Positions 25,784-35,374 are shown, counted from the first letter of the stretch. The stretch: DNA of 64,000 nucleotides from Alkalicoccus chagannorensis DSM 18086 (GCF_000429725.1 NZ_AUCK01000011.1:59989-123988), one strand, 5' to 3'. Numbers and translations: made by a program. Notes: a model not told the origin generated them from the letters alone.

Positions 25784-27100
25784 CTACTTTTCCTGAACCT
25801 GCTCCGGTTCCGTTTTTTCATAGGCCGCCTGGTATTTCTGCACATCCCCTGCTCCCATGAACAGCAGGACGGCACTGTCATGCTGATGAAGTCGTTTCAT
25901 CTCCGCTTCGGTGATCAACGACGCACCGGGGATGCGTTCTTTCAGATCATCAATCGACAGCGCCGCTTCCTTCTCACGGGCAGAAGCGAAGATATCGCAC
26001 AAATAGACATGATCGGCTTCCTTCAGCGTATCCGCAAACTCCTGCAGAAACGCTTCTGTACGAGAAAACGTGTGCGGCTGGAACACCGCGGCTATTTCCC
26101 GGTCGCTGTATTTATTTCTCGCAGAATCGATCGTCGCCCGGATTTCCGTTGGGTGATGCGCATAGTCGTCCACGAGAATCTGATTGTAAAACGGCTTTTC
26201 GGAGAAACGGCGCTTGACGCCGGTAAATGTTTTCAACTGCTGCTGCACAATAGCAAGGTCGATGCCTTCATGCCGGCAGAGGGCAATCACGCTGAGTGCA
26301 TTCAATACTTGATGAGAACCGTATCCAGGTATCACAAACGACCCGAGCTGCTCGTCTCCCGCGGCTGCGTTGAAATGTGTACCACTGCTGTCGGTTGTCA
26401 CCTCGTATGCCCTTATATCATTATTCTCATGAAAGCCGTAGTAAATCACAGGGACATCTGCCTTCAGTTGAGGCAGGTACTCATCGTCCCCGCAGGCAAA
26501 CACCGCTTTTTTCACTTGTAAAGCCATCGACTGAAATGCATCGAATACATCCCACACGTCTTCAAAATAATCCGGATGGTCGAAATCAATGTTCGTCATG
26601 ATCGCGTAATCGGGATGATAATGCAGGAAGTGACGTCGGTATTCGCACGCTTCAAAAGCAAAGTAACGGCTGTCTTTATGTCCTTCCCCGGTCCCGTCAC
26701 CAATCAAATACGTGATCGGCCCTGCTCCTCTGAGAACATGAGAAAGCAGACCAGTGGTCGACGTTTTGCCGTGCGCACCAGTGACCGCAATGCTTTTGAA
26801 CTTCGTCAGAAATGTTCCAAGAAAGTCCGGATAGGAATGAACGGTCATGCCGCTGTCTTCCGCCTGCTTCACTTCGACATTTGTGCTGTTATAGGCCGGT
26901 GAAGCAATGATCGTCTGCTCCGGCTGAATGTTGGATGCCTGAAACGGCAGCAGTGGTATGCCGCGTTTTTCAAGAGGCCGCTGTGTAAAAAAACGTTTGT
27001 CTACATCTGATCCCTGTACTTGTTCGTTCATGTCACTCAATATTTGTGCAAGGGCGCTCATGCCCGATCCTTTAATTCCGATGAAATGATAGTGTGTCAT
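25784..27100 (-). CDS. murC: UDP-N-acetylmuramate-L-alanine ligase
   Basis: 438 residues. Cytoplasmic ATP-dependent enzyme that adds L-Ala to UDP-MurNAc, the first peptide step of peptidoglycan precursor synthesis. Nucleotide motif [12 protein letters not shown] near the start, ATP motif [12 protein letters not shown] (about 105-116), [30 protein letters not shown] and FQPHTFSRT. The start at 27100 has CGGAGG 9 nt upstream. A TATAAT (27172-27167) upstream suggests its own promoter. Confidence 0.97.
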   Translation of the reverse strand: MTHYHFIGIKGSGMSALAQILSDMNEQVQGSDVDKRFFTQRPLEKRGIPLLPFQASNIQPEQTIIASPAYNSTNVEVKQAEDSGMTVHSYPDFLGTFLTKFKSIAVTGAHGKTSTTGLLSHVLRGAGPITYLIGDGTGEGHKDSRYFAFEACEYRRHFLHYHPDYAIMTNIDFDHPDYFEDVWDVFDAFQSMALQVKKAVFACGDDEYLPQLKADVPVIYYGFHENNDIRAYEVTTDSSGTHFNAAAGDEQLGSFVIPGYGSHQVLNALSVIALCRHEGIDLAIVQQQLKTFTGVKRRFSEKPFYNQILVDDYAHHPTEIRATIDSARNKYSDREIAAVFQPHTFSRTEAFLQEFADTLKEADHVYLCDIFASAREKEAALSIDDLKERIPGASLITEAEMKRLHQHDSAVLLFMGAGDVQKYQAAYEKTEPEQVQEK

Positions 27101-27192
27101 TTCTTTGAGCCTCCGAACCATAAATAAGTAATCGCCGCCTCTCTCTTCCCGGCAGCGGTGCTTTCCATTATAGCAGAGAGCGGCAGCTCCTG

Positions 27193-27861
27193 CTACGGGC
27201 GATCAACCTGAGACATCGTCAAAAAAGCAACGCCGGCCTCTTTCATGTACCGTTGATAAGACTTTTCTCCCATATTCCACTGATTTTCAAGCGTCTCCAA
27301 AAACCGTTTTTCTTCTGCCTCCGCCAGCTGTATCATAGGTCCCGCTGCCCGGCGTTCCGTGCCGATAATCGTCGTACGGCAGAGAATCCAGCTGTTTTCT
27401 GATGCTGTGAGCGGCTTCTTCAGGCCGCTTAATTTGTATTTCCTGCTATCTTCCCAGCACTGCGCGTAGCAGACGCCGTTGTGAGATTCGGTCACAAAAT
27501 AAGGCTCGAGCCTCATCAGCATAAAGAGTCCTGCTGCGCCGAGTTCTGCACTCGTCATCGCATGCTGTTCCCGTCGGACGAACAAATCCAACGGGCGGGA
27601 ACCTACAACGGTCACATAGTCCAGCATCAACCAGTACAAAAAGTGTTCGTATACAGCATCTGTGCCCTGGTCCACATCCATGCCAGTCAAGTCTTGGAAA
27701 AGGTGCTTTGCTCTCACTTTCTCCCGCAGGTTCACTCCGGAGAGGGCTTCCTGTCTGATCATGGAAAGGAACGACTGGGCTGCTTCCAGCTCCTGCCGCT
27801 CTTTCTCCTGTTTAGCAGCTTCAAAATCGATCGAGGAGTAAATATTCTTTTTCTTTTTCAT
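27193..27861 (-). CDS. Conserved-looking hypothetical protein
   Basis: 222 residues, not recognised. The N-terminus is basic ([13 protein letters not shown]), followed by a helical, Glu/Gln-rich stretch. A mixed middle section ([36 protein letters not shown]) is not clearly membrane-spanning. There is no signal peptide. GGGGAG precedes the ATG, codon use resembles its neighbours and the frame is long, so it is probably real. It lies between pncB and murC on the same strand. No function is proposed. Confidence 0.7.
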   Translation of the reverse strand: MKKKKNIYSSIDFEAAKQEKERQELEAAQSFLSMIRQEALSGVNLREKVRAKHLFQDLTGMDVDQGTDAVYEHFLYWLMLDYVTVVGSRPLDLFVRREQHAMTSAELGAAGLFMLMRLEPYFVTESHNGVCYAQCWEDSRKYKLSGLKKPLTASENSWILCRTTIIGTERRAAGPMIQLAEAEEKRFLETLENQWNMGEKSYQRYMKEAGVAFLTMSQVDRP

Positions 27862-27882
27862 CCTGCTACTCTCCCCTTTTTA

Positions 27883-27914
27883 AGAACAAAAGCGCGCAGC
27901 GCCTCTTGTTCCTG
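27883..27914 (-). repeat. Partial copy of the dispersed repeat (3' hairpin end only)
   Basis: Read on the minus strand it ends AGGCGCTGCGCGCTTTTG then TTCT, which matches the 3' hairpin end of the longer copies. The remainder is absent. It lies about 115 nt downstream of the pncB terminator. Confidence 0.6.
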
Positions 27915-28027
27915 AGAATGAACGGAACCGCCGTCTGCGCCTGTGGGCAACCCTATGCAGGTTCCTCCCCTTCTGCAGACGACACGACCAACGTTCTGGA
28001 CGGCCCCGGTCTGTCTTTCTCTTCTCA

Positions 28028-28078
28028 CAAAAAAGCGTGCAGCATGGACCAGATACCCTCCGGTACGATCTGCTGCAC
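28028..28078 (-). terminator. Terminator of pncB
   Basis: The stem GTGCAGCA / TGCTGCAC (28071-28078 with 28037-28044), then GCTTTTTTG on the minus strand, shortly after the pncB stop codon. Confidence 0.75.
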
Positions 28079-28095
28079 ACTTTATCTGCGCCTGA

Positions 28096-29217
28096 TTATG
28101 TGGAATACGTACGTTTCTCCAGCTGTATCGGATGAAGCCGCTCGTTTTCCCTGTATTTCCTGCCTTCTTTTGCCTCGGGACGGCCATTCAGAAGCACGTT
28201 GTCTCCGGTAAAACCGATGTTCACTTTCAACAGGCTGCTTCCTACTCCGTACATATCCACCGGCACACCGCTTTTCTCATACGAAGCAATCCGCTCTGCA
28301 TCAAACCCGCCGGAAGCAACAATTTTCACGTGATGAAATCCTTCTTCATCAAGCGCTCTACGAAGAGCAAACAGCAGTTTTGGATTGACTCCCCGCGGAT
28401 CAAAGCTCCCGAGAATATCGGGGTTCCGTGTAAAGTAGCGGTCTACCATTTGATTGGATGTATCCACCCTGACTCCGCTGAGTTCCCGGCCGAACGCGCG
28501 GGCAGCTTTCAGGGAATCTTCAATGACATCGTTATTATAGTCTACCAGTGCAAGCAGCTCATCATCCGGGAACGTCTTCTGATAGGCCTTGGTCGCCTCC
28601 ACAATATCCCCTTCAAACAGCTGAATGAGCGCATGAGGCATCGTGCCGATCCCTTTCTTCCCCCACCATTCGTTCATGGCATGGGTCGCCTGCGCTTTGG
28701 ATCCACCGATAAAAGCGGCATAGCCGTCTCCGGACTGCATGGTGAAGTGATCATCGCGGTCTCCCATGAAAATAACGGGCTTTTCCTCACCGGATGTTTT
28801 CGCCGCACTGACGACTTCGTACACATTCGTTGCGACGGAGGACCGCCGTGCGAGAATGCCGTCAATCACACCTTCAAGAAATCCAAAATGCTGGTAGGGC
28901 CCCGTGATCGTCAGGACAGTTTCAAATGGCTCAATTTTATCTCCATCCTCCAGCGAATGAACGTCGAGCTGATCCGGATTGACGGCAAATTCCTGCAGCA
29001 GTGCCAGGACTTCATCTGTACCGCACAGCACAGCGTGGTTCTTCTGAAAAAACTGCATTGTCACTTCATTCGATGGCACGAGTTCTTCCGCAATTTTTTT
29101 CGTTTTTAAAAAATAAACAGCAGAGAACCATCCATCTCCGACTCGTTCGTCGAATTTGAACGTTTTGTTGGTAAGCCGGCTGATCTTTCCCTGCAGCTTT
29201 AATGTTATTTCCTTCAT
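28096..29217 (-). CDS. pncB: Nicotinate phosphoribosyltransferase (short type)
   Basis: 373 residues. Makes nicotinate mononucleotide from nicotinate and PRPP in NAD salvage. Visible features are the quinolinate/nicotinate PRTase barrel motifs SGDGYAAFIGGSKAQATHAMNE-like segment, SGVRVDTSNQM, VKIVASGGFDAERI and VPVDMYGVGSSLL (PRPP phosphate contacts). B. subtilis PncB (YueK) is longer and elsewhere, so this is a different subtype. AAGGAGA precedes the ATG. Confidence 0.87.
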   Translation of the reverse strand: MKEITLKLQGKISRLTNKTFKFDERVGDGWFSAVYFLKTKKIAEELVPSNEVTMQFFQKNHAVLCGTDEVLALLQEFAVNPDQLDVHSLEDGDKIEPFETVLTITGPYQHFGFLEGVIDGILARRSSVATNVYEVVSAAKTSGEEKPVIFMGDRDDHFTMQSGDGYAAFIGGSKAQATHAMNEWWGKKGIGTMPHALIQLFEGDIVEATKAYQKTFPDDELLALVDYNNDVIEDSLKAARAFGRELSGVRVDTSNQMVDRYFTRNPDILGSFDPRGVNPKLLFALRRALDEEGFHHVKIVASGGFDAERIASYEKSGVPVDMYGVGSSLLKVNIGFTGDNVLLNGRPEAKEGRKYRENERLHPIQLEKRTYST

Positions 29218-29256
29218 GAATCAAGTTCTCCTTGTCATCATTTACATACTTTATTA

Positions 29257-29445
29257 CTAATGAAGCAGGATCTCCTCTGACTGTTCTGTGATGACTGCTT
29301 CCATGATCTCCACGATATCATCCTCGCCTACCGTCTCCAGGCCATGGCGGAGAACAATATCTTTTGTCCGTTCAACGTATTTTAATAAGTGGAACTTTTC
29401 CGGTGAAACATACTGAACAAGGTCTCCCAAAGAAATTTGATGCAT
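29257..29445 (-). CDS. Small hypothetical protein (62 residues)
   Basis: MHQISLGDLVQYVSPEKFHL... is a small, soluble, acidic protein with no recognised domain. The frame extends to 29511, but GGAGGAG at the right distance favours the ATG at 29445. A TACAAT -10-like element lies near 29520. Position between sftA and pncB on the same strand suggests co-transcription with one of them. Function unknown. Confidence 0.6.
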   Translation of the reverse strand: MHQISLGDLVQYVSPEKFHLLKYVERTKDIVLRHGLETVGEDDIVEIMEAVITEQSEEILLH

Positions 29446-29579
29446 GGACATCTCCTCCCTGGCTTTTGTTCTATTGTTTCCCGTGATCACGGTTCCCTGC
29501 GGGACGGACACAGCCCTATTGTACCCGAAAATTGACGGACTGTGTAGTCTTCCTGTTCTATTACCCTTTTCCCGGTCAT

Positions 29580-31694
29580 TTAATCCTCACCAGCACCGGT
29601 GCGGCCGTAGACGTCTCTCGGTTTAGAACCCTTCGCCGCAGAAATCATACCATCTGCTTCCATATCGTCCATCAGCCTGGCTGCACGGTTATAGCCGATC
29701 TGGAAATGGCGCTGCAGCATGGATGCGGATGCGCTCTGTTTTTCCTCTACAAACGCCTTGGCCTCTTCATAAAGGACATCATCGGAGGAAACCTGTCCCG
29801 GCTTGATATCCATTGGTTCAAAAAGGGGCGGTGGTTCCGGATAGGCCAGCGCAGCTGCTTCGACTACCTTTTCAATTTCTTCGTCTGTAATAAAGGTTCC
29901 CTGCAGCCGGACGGCCTTGGAGGCTCCCATCGGATGGTAGAGCATGTCCCCTCTGCCGAGAAGCCGCTCTGCTCCTCCACCGTCCATAATGGTTCTCGAA
30001 TCCGCCTGAGAGGAAACGGAAAAGGCGATTCGTGTTGGTATATTCGCTTTCATCAATCCGGTAATCACGTCGACAGAAGGGCGCTGGGTGGCGACAAGCA
30101 GATGAATCCCGCAGGCTCTCGCTTTCTGCGCGAGCCGGCAGACAGCGCTCTCCACATCGGATGGTGCAGCCATCATCAAGTCGGCCAGCTCATCAATGAC
30201 AATAACCAGCTGAGGCAGCTTCTCCTCCTGCTTCTGGTTGTACCGGGCAAGGTCACGGACCCCGGCTTCAGCAAGAAGTTCATAGCGGCGCTCCATTTCA
30301 GCAACGGCCCAGTTCAGGGCGGCCGACGCTTCTTTCGGTTCCGTAATTACCGGACCTGCCAGGTGCGGAATTCTTCGGAACGGAGCGAGCTCGACCACTT
30401 TCGGGTCAATCAGCAGCAGCCGTACTTCTTCTGGAGATGCTTTGAAAAGGAGACTTACCAGAAGCGAATTGATGCAGACACTTTTTCCGGATCCGGTAGC
30501 ACCGGCGATCAGCCCGTGCGGCATGCCTGCGATGTCCACTGTCACGGGATTCCCGGCGATATCCACACCGAGGGCTGCAGTCAGCCTGGAATCGGCTTGC
30601 TGAAACGCAGGGGTGTGCAGTATTTCCCGGAGGCCTACCGGACGGGGAACGGGGTTGGGAACTTCAATTCCGACCGTTGTTTTCCCCGGAATCGGCGCTT
30701 CCATCCGGATATCCGTCGCAGCGAGGCTGCGCTTCAGATCATCACTGAGCTGGACGATTCTGCTGACCTTGATGCCGGGAGCCGGCTGGACTTCGAAGCG
30801 CGTGACGGACGGGCCGCTCGTCGTGGAGACAACCGCTGCATCCACCCGGAAATACGCGAGCGTGTTGTTGAGTTCCTCTGAGGTCCTGTCCACCCACGAC
30901 TGCTGGCCTTCCGGTACTTCTTTGGGCACGTGGAGGAGGTGAAGACCGGGTTTTTTCGCCTGCCCCGCCGATCTCCGCCGCTGCTTCACATAATCCTGCG
31001 GCTTCATCAGCACGTTGTACGGCTCGGAGGAGGTACGGACCCCTTTCGGCTGCGGTTCACGACCCTGCTTCTTTTCACCGGCGGCAAAACGCGGTGCCGT
31101 CACCTGTCTTTCGTCCATCTCCCGCCGGCGTGCACGCTCGGCCCGGCTCTCATGATGCTGCTGCCCCGGTTGTTCATCGGGCTGCGCCGGTTCTGGTTCC
31201 GTGTGAGCTGCAATCGGCTCATCGATGGATTCCTGCCATTCTACTTCCGCACCCGGCGCCGTCTCTTCTTCCTCTTGAACCGGTTCTTCTTCTCTTTCGA
31301 TTACCGGAGGTGGACCCTCGTCAAAAAATACCAGTGGAGAGGGTTCTTCTGGTTGAAGTTCTCGTTTCCTAAGCTCTTCAGGGTCTGCTTCCTCTGCAGG
31401 CATGCGTGGATAGCCCCGCAGTCCGTGAATCGGACTGGGTATTTCCTGCACTTGAAACGGCCGCTTCTGGAAGGACGGGGTTTCCTTATGTACGCTGGGG
31501 CTTTTCTTCTCAGACGTATGTTTCTTTTCAGACGTATTCTTCTTCCCTTCTGCGCTCTTCCGCTTCCCCTGCTTCGTCTCTTCTTTTCGCGTATGCTGAC
31601 GCGCAGCAGGCCTGTCTTCTTTCGGTTTTCCTTCCGGATAACGATGGAGCATTTTTACCGGAGCGAGGTCCGGCCAGTGTTTTTGTCTTGTCAT
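29580..31694 (-). CDS. sftA: DNA translocase SftA (soluble FtsK/SpoIIIE family)
   Basis: 704 residues. A charged, low-complexity N-terminal half without membrane segments (about 1-250) is followed by the alpha/beta motor: Walker A GATGSGKS (398-405), Walker B LVIVIDELAD (496-505), RLAQKARACGIHLLVATQRP. A winged-helix gamma domain (about 640-700, MLQRHFQIGYNRAARLMDDME) recognises polar DNA motifs. The missing membrane domain separates SftA from SpoIIIE; it moves chromosome termini away from the closing septum. It is shorter than B. subtilis SftA (952 residues). No strong ribosome site is seen, but a stop codon lies directly upstream of the ATG in frame. Confidence 0.9.
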   Translation of the reverse strand: MTRQKHWPDLAPVKMLHRYPEGKPKEDRPAARQHTRKEETKQGKRKSAEGKKNTSEKKHTSEKKSPSVHKETPSFQKRPFQVQEIPSPIHGLRGYPRMPAEEADPEELRKRELQPEEPSPLVFFDEGPPPVIEREEEPVQEEEETAPGAEVEWQESIDEPIAAHTEPEPAQPDEQPGQQHHESRAERARRREMDERQVTAPRFAAGEKKQGREPQPKGVRTSSEPYNVLMKPQDYVKQRRRSAGQAKKPGLHLLHVPKEVPEGQQSWVDRTSEELNNTLAYFRVDAAVVSTTSGPSVTRFEVQPAPGIKVSRIVQLSDDLKRSLAATDIRMEAPIPGKTTVGIEVPNPVPRPVGLREILHTPAFQQADSRLTAALGVDIAGNPVTVDIAGMPHGLIAGATGSGKSVCINSLLVSLLFKASPEEVRLLLIDPKVVELAPFRRIPHLAGPVITEPKEASAALNWAVAEMERRYELLAEAGVRDLARYNQKQEEKLPQLVIVIDELADLMMAAPSDVESAVCRLAQKARACGIHLLVATQRPSVDVITGLMKANIPTRIAFSVSSQADSRTIMDGGGAERLLGRGDMLYHPMGASKAVRLQGTFITDEEIEKVVEAAALAYPEPPPLFEPMDIKPGQVSSDDVLYEEAKAFVEEKQSASASMLQRHFQIGYNRAARLMDDMEADGMISAAKGSKPRDVYGRTGAGED

Positions 31695-31907
31695 CTATCG
31701 GCAGCGCAGCGCCCGGCTCTTCGTCACCGGGTACGTTCTTGCCTGTAAAGCAGCTGCGCCTTCCTCCCTTCACCTGCTTCTTCAGCAGGAGCAGCAGAAA
31801 CGTCCCGCAAAAACGCGGCCTTGACACTGAACGTCAGGACCGCGCCTTCTCCGGGAGTACCCAGCGTACTCCTCTTATTCTCAGCATACATCATCAGACA
31901 TCTTCAT

Positions 31908-32708
31908 TCATCCATCTTTTTTCGTATCCTTCGGCTTTTTCCTCGCCAGAATAAACAGCGGCTCGAGCGCACCGTTCTCATATAGCAGCGGCAGAGCCGT
32001 GAGAGGGATGTGCCCTTCGGAGAAGAATTTGAAAGCCATCTGAGCAATGACATCGTAGCCGGATTCATTTCGAATATCAGCCAGAATCAGCACATCATGA
32101 TGGGGCACCGCTGCGACAAAATCACCTTCTACCTCGTCTGCCATGCGGTCCAGGAGCTGCTGATCCAGCAGCCGGCTCGCTTCGTAACCGTCTCCGGTGT
32201 GAAGGAAGTAAAAGATATTCCCGGCCGTTTCATCTTTCTTCCACTCGACCGGCAGGGACCGCAGATTGAATGCAGCAGTCTCTTTGATCTGTTCTTCCGT
32301 CGTTCCTGCTTCCTCGATCATGCGCTCATCAATCATCGTATAGGAGGAACCTTCGTCCACGGCATAAAAGACTGCTGTCTCTGCAGTATGCTCGGTGGAG
32401 AGGAGCTGTTTTCCGACACCGAAGTCCGGTGTCCGCAGTACCGGATAAATCCGGTCCTCGTTTCCTTTAATGGACGCGCGTTCGACGAGCAGGCGCATGC
32501 CTTCTTTGATCTGCGAGACCGTACTTTCCGCTGCCTCATCCGGACTGGTTTCGAATTTCTCTGTTAAATTTGCCAGGCGCACAGTAATTCCCTGATCCAC
32601 CCGCTTGTCGACGACTCGGAACGTATTCTGGTCTTTGTCAAAGGACGTAACCCAGTTGTCGTTTTCCAGGCGCTTTTCAAGCTCCCGTTTGATTTCTATC
32701 GGTTTCAT
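31908..32708 (-). CDS. ytpQ: YtpQ, DUF1444 protein
   Basis: A 266-residue soluble protein of DUF1444. It starts MKPIEIKRELEKRL and has the family GIHVRL-like ITVRLANL segment and a C-terminal EPLFILARKK. Function unknown. GAGGAGG precedes the ATG. In B. subtilis the order is ytpP-ytpQ-ytpR-sftA. Here the 212 bp between ytpQ and sftA show no trace of ytpR that I can recognise. Confidence 0.88.
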   Translation of the reverse strand: MKPIEIKRELEKRLENDNWVTSFDKDQNTFRVVDKRVDQGITVRLANLTEKFETSPDEAAESTVSQIKEGMRLLVERASIKGNEDRIYPVLRTPDFGVGKQLLSTEHTAETAVFYAVDEGSSYTMIDERMIEEAGTTEEQIKETAAFNLRSLPVEWKKDETAGNIFYFLHTGDGYEASRLLDQQLLDRMADEVEGDFVAAVPHHDVLILADIRNESGYDVIAQMAFKFFSEGHIPLTALPLLYENGALEPLFILARKKPKDTKKDG

Positions 32709-32722
32709 CTATGCTGACCTCC

Positions 32723-33748
32723 TCAGGATTGTTCAATTTTCATATCACCAAACTGAATCCATTCTTTTCTTCGCATCCATTCGGAGACCATCAGGCTGAT
32801 GACAGCTGGCAGGATGAAGTGGAAAAGAAGTATGCCGGTCCAGACATCAGCCGAAGCCCCCATCGTATTGATGGTCATGATCTGGCCGACAAATCCGCTC
32901 GATCCCATGCCTGCTCCTTCCGGATTGTTCTCCATTTGAAACAGCATAACTGCCAAAGGACCTGCAATTGCGGCAGCTGCTGTCGGCGGTATGAGAATCT
33001 TTGGATTGCGGACAATGTTGGCAATTTGAAGCATGGACGTACCAATACCTAATGCTACCAGACCTGACCCTTTATTTTCACGATAACTGCTTACTGCAAA
33101 TCCAACCATCTGTGCGGTGCACCCGACGGTGGCAGCACCGGCTGCAACGCCTTCCAGCTGAAGCAGTATAGCCACTGCAGCACTGGAAATAGGTGCTGTC
33201 AGCGCAAGTCCCATAAACACTGCCGTAATGAGGCCCATCACGAGCGGCTGCTGTTCGACGCCCCACATGAGAAACTGACCGAATTGAAGCAGTACTGCTT
33301 CCAGGGGAGGTCCTGCCGCTGCGGCTCCAGCGGCTCCCGCAAAAATCGTAACCGCAGGCGTAACGAGGATATCGATTTTCGTTTCCTGCGATACGAGTTT
33401 CCCCGCCTCGACAGCAAAGATGGAAGCAGCAAAGCTGCCTGCTGGCCCCGCGGCATCATACCCTGCCGCCCCTGCAAAAAGAGCAGCGAACAGGACCATC
33501 CTTGGTGCTTTGAGCCCATAGGCCACAGCGGCACCAATGGCTGGTCCCGCAAGTGCCATGGCAGAAGTACCGATCTCACTCAGCCACTCCAGAGGCACGC
33601 CTGCTTCTGTCCCGAGGTCACCCATCGTCTGCATGATCAAACCGACGATCAGCGTAGAAAACAGCCCGAGTGCCATGTAGCTGAGCGCGGTGATCCCGTA
33701 AGCTCTGAGGCTGGGTTCGACCCCTTTTTTTTGTAACCATGCCCGCAT
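32723..33748 (-). CDS. PfoR-like membrane protein (PTS EIIC type 2)
   Basis: 341 residues with about eight to ten membrane helices, very rich in Ala and Gly. KGSGLVALGIGTSMLQIANI and PEGAGMGSSGFVGQI match the PfoR/PTS_EIIC_2 family, which resembles PTS membrane subunits without EIIA or EIIB partners nearby. The substrate is unknown. AGAAGG precedes the ATG. The gene ends 14 bp before ytpQ, so the two are probably co-transcribed. Confidence 0.78.
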   Translation of the reverse strand: MRAWLQKKGVEPSLRAYGITALSYMALGLFSTLIVGLIMQTMGDLGTEAGVPLEWLSEIGTSAMALAGPAIGAAVAYGLKAPRMVLFAALFAGAAGYDAAGPAGSFAASIFAVEAGKLVSQETKIDILVTPAVTIFAGAAGAAAAGPPLEAVLLQFGQFLMWGVEQQPLVMGLITAVFMGLALTAPISSAAVAILLQLEGVAAGAATVGCTAQMVGFAVSSYRENKGSGLVALGIGTSMLQIANIVRNPKILIPPTAAAAIAGPLAVMLFQMENNPEGAGMGSSGFVGQIMTINTMGASADVWTGILLFHFILPAVISLMVSEWMRRKEWIQFGDMKIEQS

Positions 33749-33808
33749 AATTTCGCCTTCTTTCTCCGGAAATAGTGGGCCGTAGCCTTCTTCCCCACTC
33801 TTATCTTA

Positions 33809-33959
33809 GAACAAAAGCGCAGAGCGCCTTCTGGTCGGAACGGCGTGCCTCGTCGCTGCAGGCTTTTCCAGGGAAATACAGGTGATTCGTTCTTCCCGCG
33901 CAGCGTACGATGCCGCCGTCTCCTTGTATCAAAACTTATACCTTTTATACTTTAAAAAA
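33809..33959 (-). repeat. Dispersed structured repeat, copy A
   Basis: Read on the minus strand, starting at the T-run of a terminator: TATAAGTTTT...ATACA, then GACGGCGGC, CGCTGCGCGGGAAGAA, GCAGCG, CACGCCGTTCCGACC and finally AGAAGGCGCTCTGCGCTTTT. The blocks pair internally (ACGGCG with CGCCGT, CGCTGC with GCAGCG, GGGAA with TTCCC), and the last block is a small hairpin ending in T. Long copies with the same block order lie at 38851, 51081, 58770 and 62202. Confidence 0.9.
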
Positions 33960-33987
33960 GCTCACAGCGATGGTCATGGCTGTGAGC
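33953..33987 (-). terminator. Terminator upstream of repeat copy A
   Basis: The stem GCTCACAGC / GCTGTGAGC (9 bp) followed on the minus strand by TTTTTTA. It serves the lipoprotein gene about 200 nt upstream. The repeat starts right after the T-run. Confidence 0.8.
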
Positions 33988-34186
33988 AGTCATTTTATCA
34001 TAAGATACGAAGGGAAAACATATTCGAGTGAGAAGGTCTTCGGTTTTCTCCCTCCGATACACCCTTCCGTCATGATGCGGACAACGCCGCAGAACAGACA
34101 GGGCACAGGGCGCGGCTCACGTTCTATCTTCCCTCTGAGACACCGCGCTTCCTTGCGTCCGTGGCCGGCAGCAGCCAGGACGGAGG

Positions 34187-34693
34187 TCAACCTCCATAGT
34201 GCCTGCTGTGCTCAGGCGCTTCCCAGTCTGCCGTACGAAGCAGCTGGACCAGCACGCCTGCTTCCCGATTCAATGCCTCAAGCGTCATGACGGTCTGAAC
34301 CGAGATGTTATCTTTCTCAGCTGTAATCTGGTACGTATCATCATGAAACGGAGCAGCCTGGACCGTGATCTCTCCGGCTTCTGTGCGATATGTTTTATCA
34401 AGGAGCACTTCCTTTGATTCTCTGCCCTCCTCGACCTGTTCCCCGGCGCGGATCAAATACAACTGTTCATGGAGCATCACGGTCAACATCGATCTGTTCG
34501 ACTCCACGATATCAGCACCATCAGGCAGATACAGCTCGAATCCGTTATGATATGTATCCGGTTCCGCTGGCTCTTCTTCCATTTCCGTATCCAGCAGATC
34601 GGCAGTACGATCGTCCCACTCATTACCTCCCGCCGCGCAGGCACTCAGCAGCAGGACAATTGGAAAAAGATATTTCCCTTCCATCCACCACAT
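34187..34693 (-). CDS. Putative lipoprotein, function unknown
   Basis: 168 residues. Signal peptide MWWMEGKYLFPIVLLLSAC with lipobox LLSAC, predicting a membrane-anchored lipoprotein after cleavage before Cys 19. An acidic region (TADLLDTEMEEEPAEPD) precedes a compact domain, DGADIVESNRSMLTVMLHEQ, with alternating beta-type sequence. The longer frame to 34822 is not used: GGGGGGATTCC precedes the ATG at 34693 and the signal peptide starts there. No family recognised. Confidence 0.8.
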   Translation of the reverse strand: MWWMEGKYLFPIVLLLSACAAGGNEWDDRTADLLDTEMEEEPAEPDTYHNGFELYLPDGADIVESNRSMLTVMLHEQLYLIRAGEQVEEGRESKEVLLDKTYRTEAGEITVQAAPFHDDTYQITAEKDNISVQTVMTLEALNREAGVLVQLLRTADWEAPEHSRHYGG

Positions 34694-34883
34694 GGAATCC
34701 CCCCAAACAACATTCCCTTTTTTCCTTCTCTTATCATAGCATATCTTTGTCTTATTTTGTCGAAAAAAATGACAGCATCCCGAACCATGGACGTGGCACC
34801 AGTGCTGCCTGGTGGTTTTCATCTCCGTTAATCGGGTACACGTAGAGAGGAACCTTACTTTTATTCAGGAGGACTGATCAAGC

Positions 34884-35330
34884 ATGCGGATTACCGTCTA
34901 CCTAGCAGGCCAGATTCATGATGACTGGCGCAGTGAACTAAAGAAACAGGCTGCTCACATGCAGCTGCCGGTGGATTTTGTCGGACCGATGGAAAACCAC
35001 AGCCGGTCGGATGATATCGGCGAAGAGATTCTCGGCGAGCAGCCGAATAAGGTCATCAAAGACGAAAAGGCATCCGAAATGAACAACCTCCGCACCAGGG
35101 TGCTGATGGATAAAGCAGATGTCGTTATCGCCCTCTTCGGAGAATCCTATAAACAGTGGAACAGCGCCATGGACGCAGGAGCAGCGATTGCGATGGACAA
35201 GCCGTTGATCCTTGTCCGCCCGGAGCAGCTGCATCACCCGTTAAAGGAACTATCCCAGAAAGCGCAGGTGACGGTGGAGTCGTCAGAACAGGCACTGCAG
35301 GCACTTGCCTACATCTTCGCTGAGGAGTAG
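34884..35330 (+). CDS. ytoQ: YtoQ family protein
   Basis: A 148-residue soluble protein. MRITVYLAGQIHDDWR, NNLRTRVLMDKADVVIALFGE and AMDAGAAIAMDKPLILVRP give a Rossmann-like fold typical of nucleoside 2-deoxyribosyltransferase-like proteins, the group in which YtoQ is placed. The substrate is unknown. CAGGAGG precedes the ATG. It stands alone on the + strand and ends at a shared terminator with ytoP. Confidence 0.88.
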   Translation: MRITVYLAGQIHDDWRSELKKQAAHMQLPVDFVGPMENHSRSDDIGEEILGEQPNKVIKDEKASEMNNLRTRVLMDKADVVIALFGESYKQWNSAMDAGAAIAMDKPLILVRPEQLHHPLKELSQKAQVTVESSEQALQALAYIFAEE

Positions 35331-35374
35331 ACTTCCCGGCGGCAGTTCCGCATGAAGAAGACCTCTCTCACGAC

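Larger units (their letters stand above)
33749..34186. other. Intergenic region with repeat copy and terminator
   Basis: 438 bases between the lipoprotein stop and the PfoR-like gene start. It contains the dispersed repeat (33809-33959) and the lipoprotein terminator. The 200 nt next to the lipoprotein gene hold a short minus-strand frame (33990-34190) without a ribosome site, rejected as a gene. Confidence 0.6.

Noticed and set aside
29532..30881. 449-codon + frame over sftA
   Set aside because: Shadow of the SftA motor domain.
33990..34190. 66-codon minus frame with CxxC
   Set aside because: TTG start directly on a GGAGG with no spacing and overlap with the lipoprotein stop; no family.
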